DNA of 64,000 bases from Pseudonocardia sp. T1-2H. GTDB lineage: Bacteria > Actinomycetota > Actinomycetes > Mycobacteriales > Pseudonocardiaceae. The notes beneath the pieces were generated by a model. The model saw nothing but the letters and a program-made list of their open reading frames with translations. It was not told where the DNA came from and did not search any database. A program made the position numbers and the translations under genes. Location: NCBI RefSeq assembly GCF_038039215.1, contig NZ_JBBPCL010000001.1:4402001-4466000 (forward strand), in the 5' to 3' direction. This document shows positions 57,133-64,000 of this stretch, piece after piece (position 1 is the first letter of the stretch; every line of letters starts with the position of its first letter).

Positions 57133-59127
<1,995 letters not shown>

Positions 59128-59149
59128 CGGGAGGCGGTGAGGCGATCTC

Positions 59150-60343
59150 ATGAGCGGGTCGGTCGTCCTCGTATGGAGCGAGGAGCTGCTGAACTACGAC
59201 CTCGGAGCCACTCACCCGATGGCTCCGGGCCGCCTCGAGTTCACCATGGCCCTGGCCCGCGACCTCGACGTGTTCGCCGGGCGCCACACGCGGATCACGG
59301 CACCGCGGCCGGCTTCCGACGACGTGCTCCAGCTCATCCACGACCCGGCTTACGTCGCCGCGGTACGCGCCGCGCCGCGGCGCCGGTCCGCCCAGCCGTA
59401 CGACACGTTCGGGTTGGGCGGCGAGGACAACCCGATCTTCGGCCGGATTCACGAGGCGTCGGCTCTCGTCACCGGCGGCACGGTGGACGCCGCCCGGGCG
59501 GTCCGCAGCAACGGGGCGCAGCACGCCGTCAACCTCGCCGGCGGTCTCCACCACGCGATGCCGTCGAAGGCATCCGGGTTCTGCGTATACAACGACGCCG
59601 CGGTTGCCATCGCCTGGCTACTGGCCGACGGTGTACAGCGGGTGGCCTACGTCGACGTGGACGCCCACCACGGCGACGGCGTGGAGGCGGCGTTCTACGG
59701 CGACCCCCGAGTTCTGACGATCAGCCTGCACGAGAGCGGCTACACAGCATTCCCGGGCACCGGTTTCCCGGAGGAGTCCGGCCACGGCGCCGCGGAAGGC
59801 GCCGCGGTCAACGTCGCGTTGCCGCCGGGTACCGGCGACGCCGGCTGGCTGCGCGCGTTCCATGCCGTCGTGCCGCCGCTCGTGCGGGCCTTCGAGCCGC
59901 AGATCCTCATCACCCAACTCGGCTGCGACACCCACCGCCTCGATCCGTTGGCCCAGCTCAACCTCACCGTCGACGCGCACCGGCACAGCTACGCGGTGCT
60001 GCACCAACTGGCACACGAGGTTGCCGGCGGCCGCTGGGTCGCGGTCGGCGGCGGGGGCTACGAGATCGTGCAGGTCGTACCCCGGTCGTGGACCCACCTG
60101 CTTGCCGAAGTCACCGGTAGCCCGCTCGACCCCGACACGGCGACGCCCGACGGCTGGCTGCAGTTCGTCCACGGACGTACCGGACGCGAGGGACCGAAGC
60201 TCCTCACCGACGGCACCGAACCGACGTACTACGCCTGGGACGCCGGTGAGGGCGACCCCGACGATCCGGTGGATCGCGCGATCGCCGCGACCCGTCGCGC
60301 GGTGTTCCCCGACCACGGCCTCGACCACATCGATCCGCGATGA
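59150..60343 (+). CDS. acuC: AcuC-type protein deacetylase
   Basis: The protein has 397 residues of the histone-deacetylase fold. 'GGLHHAMPSKASGFCVYNDA' carries the His pair, 'VDVDAHHGDGVEAAFYGD' the zinc Asp and His, and 'ALGGGGYE'-type 'VAVGGGGYEIVQVVP' the end of the pocket. AcuC removes the acetyl group from the active-site Lys of AcsA and so restores its activity. It lies directly behind acsA. The operon probably ends here. Confidence 0.92.
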   Translation: MSGSVVLVWSEELLNYDLGATHPMAPGRLEFTMALARDLDVFAGRHTRITAPRPASDDVLQLIHDPAYVAAVRAAPRRRSAQPYDTFGLGGEDNPIFGRIHEASALVTGGTVDAARAVRSNGAQHAVNLAGGLHHAMPSKASGFCVYNDAAVAIAWLLADGVQRVAYVDVDAHHGDGVEAAFYGDPRVLTISLHESGYTAFPGTGFPEESGHGAAEGAAVNVALPPGTGDAGWLRAFHAVVPPLVRAFEPQILITQLGCDTHRLDPLAQLNLTVDAHRHSYAVLHQLAHEVAGGRWVAVGGGGYEIVQVVPRSWTHLLAEVTGSPLDPDTATPDGWLQFVHGRTGREGPKLLTDGTEPTYYAWDAGEGDPDDPVDRAIAATRRAVFPDHGLDHIDPR

Positions 60344-60378
60344 GTCCAGGTTCCGCGGCCGGAACGAGGTACCGCTCA
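60343..60378 (+). repeat. 36-bp direct repeat, copy 2
   Basis: It begins at the last base of the acuC stop and repeats 56993-57028 with four transitions. It starts agtccaggttccgcggccgg. Confidence 0.75.
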
Positions 60379-60485
60379 TCATCTCCGGTGATGAACGCTC
60401 CACGTGTTGGCCATTTCGCGCACGGCCGAGCGAGAGTTGGCTAGCCGGGCGCCAGATGGCATGGGGCACGGCAGCGAGGAGCATG

Positions 60486-60803
60486 ATGCCAAGAGCGATC
60501 CTCCACAGGGCAGACCTCGGTGACCTGCGCCGCTGCGCGCACGCTGCCGCCGCCACGCGCGTCGAGCCCCTCTCCACGGTGTGTCTGGAGTGCCGGGAAC
60601 ACGGGCACGGCTGGGTCGAGCTGTGGTTGTGCCTGTCCTGCGGCTGGGTGGCATGCTCGGACAATTCACCCAACCAGCACGCCAGAGCCCACTACGAGGA
60701 AACGGATCACCCCGTCGCCGGGCCACTGCAGGACGACGCACGCCCGCGGTGGTGCTACGTCCATGAACGCTCCGTCGGATCTGTATCCGCAGGTAGACCT
60801 TGA
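60486..60803 (+). CDS. UBP-type zinc-finger protein
   Basis: The protein has about 105 residues; ATG 60483 and 60486 are both possible, with 'gaggag' just upstream. The zinc ligands lie in 'RRCAHAAAATRVEP', 'TVCLECREHGHGWVELWLCL', 'SCGWVACSDNSPNQHARAHY' and 'DHPVAGPL'. This is the ubiquitin-hydrolase-type zinc finger that occurs as a stand-alone protein in actinomycetes. Its role there is unknown. It follows acuC and repeat copy 2. Confidence 0.85.
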   Translation: MPRAILHRADLGDLRRCAHAAAATRVEPLSTVCLECREHGHGWVELWLCLSCGWVACSDNSPNQHARAHYEETDHPVAGPLQDDARPRWCYVHERSVGSVSAGRP

Positions 60804-60838
60804 TCTTCATGTCGTGTGCTGCAGTCGCCGGACGGCTC

Positions 60839-60990
60839 AGCGCAGCTGCTGGATGCGGATCAGGTTGCCCGCGGGATCGCGGAAGGCGCAGTCGCGAACC
60901 CCGTACGGCTGCTCGATCGGCTCGTGGACGACCTCGGCGTCGCTGGCCTGCAGCTTCTCGAAGGTGCCGTCGCCGTCCTGTTCGGTGTGC
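60839..60990 (-). pseudogene. Glyoxalase/VOC-type protein C-terminal relic
   Basis: The minus-strand frame 'FEKLQASDAEVVHEPIEQPY' and 'GVRDCAFRDPAGNLIRIQQL' ends with TGA at 60839-60841. It is the last beta-alpha-beta unit of a vicinal-oxygen-chelate protein. The first half is missing. Confidence 0.6.
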
Positions 60991-61017
60991 TCGCCGTCAT
61001 CGGCAGCGGCGTCGACC

Positions 61018-61164
61018 GCTCAGCAGGCGGCGGCAGCAGCGCGAACGGGCTGTCCGCGTCCTCGGGCGTCGACGAGCGGATCACGATCCCCAACGTCGTC
61101 GGCATGACCGGCGACCAAGTGGCCCAGACCCTCAACGCCGCCGGCGCTACGAACGTCCACCTCC
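61018..61164 (+). pseudogene. PASTA-domain fragment
   Basis: After a Gly/Ser-rich linker the frame reads 'ITIPNVVGMTGDQVAQTLNA' and 'AGATNVHLP', the first part of a PASTA domain, which binds peptidoglycan in secreted or kinase-linked proteins. It starts and ends abruptly between other relics. No start codon of its own is evident. Confidence 0.4.
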
Positions 61165-61194
61165 CGCAACACGCCGCCAGTCTCCCGATCCCGC

Positions 61195-61610
61195 TGACCC
61201 AGCCGGCGCACCACGACACGGACGCCGCTCCGGGAAGTCGCCAGTACCCTCGGGCACCACCTCCCGGTAGCTGAGGGAGATCGATGGTTGATGATGACTG
61301 TCCCGAGTGGAATCTCGGCCGCGACCGCCGCCGCCGACTCGAACACGCCGCAGACCGTGCGCAACGAGGCAACTGCGTCGACCTGCGGGCCAGTCTCGGC
61401 CCGCAGTCGCGGCGATCTGGAAACCAGCCAGGGTAAGACCACGATCGCCGAGACCGTGGTGTCGAAGATCGCCGGGTCGGCCACGCGGTAGGCGAACGGG
61501 GTCGCCAGCTTCGGTAGCGGTGCCGCGCGCCGATGAGCGCTGTCCGCGAGCGCATCCCGGGCGCGCGGGCCAGCAGCAGCCAGGGAGTGGCGGTCCGGCC
61601 GAGATCATGA
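61195..61610 (+). pseudogene. Degenerate second copy of the Asp23 gene and its leader
   Basis: ATG 61291 starts 'MMTVPSGISAATAAA' and continues to 'GDLETSQGKTTIAETVVSKI', nearly identical to the Asp23 gene at 44.5-45.0 kb. A TAG replaces the Gln codon after 'ATR' (61489-61491). 'GVASFGSGAA' follows, then a frameshift, then 'AVRERIPGARASSSQGVAV', and the rest is lost. About 95 bases upstream are also similar, including the leader. It is a truncated duplicate in opposite orientation. Confidence 0.8.
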
Positions 61611-62098
61611 GCGGCCTCGTGACACCATGATCCGGACATCGTTGCGATGGTCGCTCGAATTCACCGACACACGTGCTCTCCCGTTGCGCCTGTCAGGACG
61701 TCGTTCTAGCCTTCCGGTAGAGCCAGTAAGGCTCCGCCTTATGCCCCGGACCTCGGTGTATCGCCTTGATGCAGTTCCCGTGGACGGGGCTGATTTCTGT
61801 GTTTACACGCGCGGTGACCGGCCGAAGCGTCGGAGACCGGGTTGCCCGACGAACGCTCGCGCAGCTCCCGGCACCCGTCCGCCGGCACGCGGTCCTTGGT
61901 CCGAACCCTGGGCGCCGTGCCGTGGACGGGTGGACAGAACGTCCGCTCGGCCCGTGCCGAGGAGGCGGCGCGCGTGAGCTGACCGTCGGAACCCCTCGGG
62001 TCCCCGTCGTGCTCGGGCTCCGGAGCCTGCGAACGAAGATGTGTGGTGGCTGCCGATGACCGACCTCGATCACGGCTGCCGGTGCCGGGGCGGCGCGA
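61611..62098. other. Intergenic stretch, nothing supported
   Basis: I see no protein-like frame, RNA gene or repeat here. It presumably holds the promoter of the GAF-ANTAR genes. Confidence 0.35.
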
Positions 62099-62833
62099 AT
62101 GGTTGAGCTGGGTTCGGTCACCCGAGCGCTGCTGGCCATCGCCCATGACGGCGCGGACGAGCGCGCGTTGGCCGAGCGGATCTGTCAGGCGTGTGTGACG
62201 GGTTTGGACGTCGACGGCGCGGTGATCTCCGTGCTCACCGCGAGTGTGTCGCGGGAGACGTTGTGGGCCACCGACGCGACGGCGGAACTGTTGGAGGAGT
62301 TGCAGTTCACGCTGAACGAGGGCGCCTGCATGGAAGCGGCGGCGACCGGGTCACCGGTGCTCATCCCGGACCTGCACCACAGCACCGAGACGGCGCGCTG
62401 GCCGATGTTCGCCGCCGCCGTGGCGGAGCAGACAGATGTCAGGGCACTGTTCGCCCTGCCGCTGCAATGGGGAACGGTCAACGTGGGTGTGCTCGACCTG
62501 TACCGGATCGCGCCGGGCGGGTTGAGCGCGGCGCAACGCCGGGACGCCGTCAGCGCTTCGGAGACCGCAACGTTGCTGATACTCGGGTTGCGCACCGACC
62601 CTGGGCACTCCGACCCCGAACGCGACGGCGGCATGTCATGGCTGGATCAGTCGCACAGCAGCCGCGCGGAGATCCACCAGGCCACCGGCATGGTGCTGGC
62701 CCAGCTCGGGGTCAGCGCACAGGAAGCGTTGGCCCGGATGCGGGGCCTCGCGTTCGTCGAGCAGCGGTTGCTCATCGACGTGGCCCGCGACGTGGTGTCA
62801 CGACGGTTGCGGTTCACCGAGGAGATGAGGTAG
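62099..62833 (+). CDS. GAF and ANTAR domain protein
   Basis: The protein has 244 residues. The GAF domain spans about 15-160 ('FTLNEGACMEAAATGSPVLI', 'WPMFAAAVAEQTDVRALFAL'). The ANTAR domain spans about 175-240 ('SSRAEIHQATGMVLAQLGVS', 'EALARMRGLAFVEQRLLIDV'). ANTAR proteins bind paired hairpins in nascent RNA and prevent termination. The GAF ligand is unknown. A second gene of the same type follows by 32 bases. Confidence 0.9.
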   Translation: MVELGSVTRALLAIAHDGADERALAERICQACVTGLDVDGAVISVLTASVSRETLWATDATAELLEELQFTLNEGACMEAAATGSPVLIPDLHHSTETARWPMFAAAVAEQTDVRALFALPLQWGTVNVGVLDLYRIAPGGLSAAQRRDAVSASETATLLILGLRTDPGHSDPERDGGMSWLDQSHSSRAEIHQATGMVLAQLGVSAQEALARMRGLAFVEQRLLIDVARDVVSRRLRFTEEMR

Positions 62834-62865
62834 CACCAATGCGATCCCGGGAGGAGAAGACCCTC

Positions 62866-63630
62866 ATGAGCCAGGCGGGCAGAGGTCGCGAGCAACTGGT
62901 GGGCCTGGCGTTCGTCTCCTTGGCCGACACCCTGGTCGACGAGTACGACATCATCGATCTGCTCGACCGGCTGGTCGGCCACAGCGTCGAGCTGCTCGCC
63001 GCGGACGCGGCCGGGATCGTGCTCGGTGACGCGCGGCGCGAGTTGCGGGTGGTGGCGGCATCCAGCGAGGACGCGCAGCTGATGGAGCTGCTGCAGCTGC
63101 AGAGCGACGAGGGCCCGTGCCTGGACTGCTTCACGAACGCCGCCCCGGTCAGCGCGGTCGACCTGGCCGAGGCCGCGGATCGGTGGCCGGTGTTCGCCGC
63201 TGCGGTCGCCGACCGAGGTGCGTTCCGCTCGGTCCATGCGCTGCCGCTGCGGCTGCGCGGGGAGGCGATCGGCGCGTTGAACCTGTTCCACCGCCAACCC
63301 GGATCGCTGCCCGCCGTCGACCTTGCTCTGGGCCAAGCGTTGGCCGATGTGGCAACGATCGGGATCCTGTCCGAACGCGCCATCCGCCGCGGTGAGGTGC
63401 TCAACGAGCAACTCCAGTCCGCACTCAACAGCCGAGTGATCATCGAACAGGCCAAGGGAGTACTCGCCAACAGCGGAAACCTGAGCACGGACGCGGCATT
63501 CGACCGGCTGCGACGCTACGCCCGCAGCAACAACCTGCGGCTCAGCGACGTGGCCCGCAACGTCGTCGAGACCGACCTCGCCGCCGACATACTGGCCCCG
63601 CGTGGGGCCTGGAGACCCAAGCATCGGTGA
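62866..63630 (+). CDS. GAF and ANTAR domain protein
   Basis: The protein has 254 residues. I chose ATG 62866, with 'ggagg' seven to eight bases upstream; ATG 62839 is possible. The GAF domain ('LQSDEGPCLDCFTNAAPVSA', 'RWPVFAAAVADRGAFRSVHA') and the ANTAR domain ('ALNSRVIIEQAKGVLANSGN', 'AAFDRLRRYARSNNLRLSDV') are complete. It forms an operon with the preceding paralogue. The two probably form a pair that controls RNA read-through. Confidence 0.92.
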   Translation: MSQAGRGREQLVGLAFVSLADTLVDEYDIIDLLDRLVGHSVELLAADAAGIVLGDARRELRVVAASSEDAQLMELLQLQSDEGPCLDCFTNAAPVSAVDLAEAADRWPVFAAAVADRGAFRSVHALPLRLRGEAIGALNLFHRQPGSLPAVDLALGQALADVATIGILSERAIRRGEVLNEQLQSALNSRVIIEQAKGVLANSGNLSTDAAFDRLRRYARSNNLRLSDVARNVVETDLAADILAPRGAWRPKHR

Positions 63631-63687
63631 CCACGACGTCACGCAATTGCTTGTTCGACTCCGGAGGGCCCGCCCAAACGGTAGCTG

Positions 63688-64000
63688 TCAGTGCGCCAGA
63701 CCCTGGCAATCTCGTCCACGACGCCCGCCGGAGGTGGCTGCCATGTCGGGACAGCAGGACGACATCAGCTCAGACGCACGTCCTCGCACGGCAGCCCGTT
63801 TCGTCCACGGCGCCCGGGGTGATCCCGCTGCCTCGACTCTGATCACCAAGCTGGTGGCGCCGCTCCCCCGCGACTGGCGGTAGCTGTGCAGGCCTCCCAC
63901 CACACCCAGGGCCAGCCCCTTGACGACGTATCCGACTTGGCCCAATCGCGCCACGCCGCTTCGGGCGACGGGGGACATCGACGAAGTGTCAATCTCCTCG
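63688..64000 (-). CDS. DUF1206-like membrane protein, partial and apparently truncated
   Basis: The frame enters from the right edge without a start. It reads 'VARSGVARLGQVGYVVKGLA' and 'LGVVGGL', typical of one repeat of DUF1206 proteins. After that it turns into unrelated sequence ('HSYRQSRGSGATSLV') until the stop at 63688. The native gene therefore seems cut off at about 63885. The start is outside the window. Confidence 0.4.
   Translation of the reverse strand, partial: EEIDTSSMSPVARSGVARLGQVGYVVKGLALGVVGGLHSYRQSRGSGATSLVIRVEAAGSPRAPWTKRAAVRGRASELMSSCCPDMAATSGGRRGRDCQGLAH

Overview
The window is very GC-rich DNA from an actinomycete. The overall picture fits Pseudonocardiales (Pseudonocardia or Amycolatopsis type). 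This rests on the frequent GTG starts, a large AfsR/SARP regulator, an NDMA-type methanol dehydrogenase with mycofactocin-associated genes, AcuC next to AcsA, GAF-ANTAR proteins and Asp23 operons. The placement is inferred from gene content, not from a marker gene.

Layout. 0-4 kb holds the end of an acetoacetate decarboxylase, a hydroxyacyl-CoA/carnitine dehydrogenase, a PucR regulator and an acetate transporter. 4.6-9.2 kb is a minus-strand copper operon: copZ, a decayed flavoprotein, a Met-rich membrane protein, a CopA ATPase with an unusual fused C-terminal region, and a small membrane protein. 9.6-14.5 kb holds an AfsR/SARP regulator and a methyltransferase. 14.7-22.2 kb mixes relics (allantoinase, IS3, IS256) with an alpha/beta hydrolase, a cupin, citrate synthase and the AmrB/AmrS pair. 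22.5-29.1 kb is a sugar operon in the order MFS porter, trehalose-phosphatase, GH65 phosphorylase, beta-phosphoglucomutase, ROK glucokinase. It would import a disaccharide, split it phosphorolytically and send both halves to glucose-6-phosphate. 29.6-34.7 kb holds a DGPF protein with its ECF42 sigma factor, DoxX, an NmrA protein and a broken membrane protein.

34.97-40.2 kb is the most island-like part. A complete 1,600-bp IS (20-bp perfect inverted repeats, TAA target duplication, a pRiA4b ORF-3 passenger) is followed by a lower-GC three-gene cassette: a small alpha/beta-barrel-like protein, a Dyp-type peroxidase and an unknown 338-residue protein. The cassette ends at a solo IS end and a 3' fragment of tRNA-Val. 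40.4-45.2 kb holds a sulfite-oxidase-like/DUF202 operon and an Asp23 operon headed by a perfect CRP-like palindrome. 45.4-46.1 kb is an IS graveyard. 46.3-49.2 kb has mno and mftM with MoxR and CoxE relics between them. 49.2-52.8 kb holds more relics (IS5, adk, atpD, phaB) around a thiolase. 52.9-60.8 kb is a C2 block: MftD-like flavoenzyme, aldehyde dehydrogenase, LysR, AcsA, AcuC and a UBP zinc finger. 60.8-64 kb holds relics, including a degenerate second copy of Asp23, two GAF-ANTAR genes and the edge of a DUF1206-type gene.

Two window-wide patterns stand out. First, many genes carry a frameshift equal to one missing base, and four of these sit in C5 runs where C6 would restore the frame. 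Second, many relics consist of the two ends of a gene joined with the middle missing. Either the genome is decaying actively in this region or the consensus carries indel and collapse errors. Read-level data are needed to decide.
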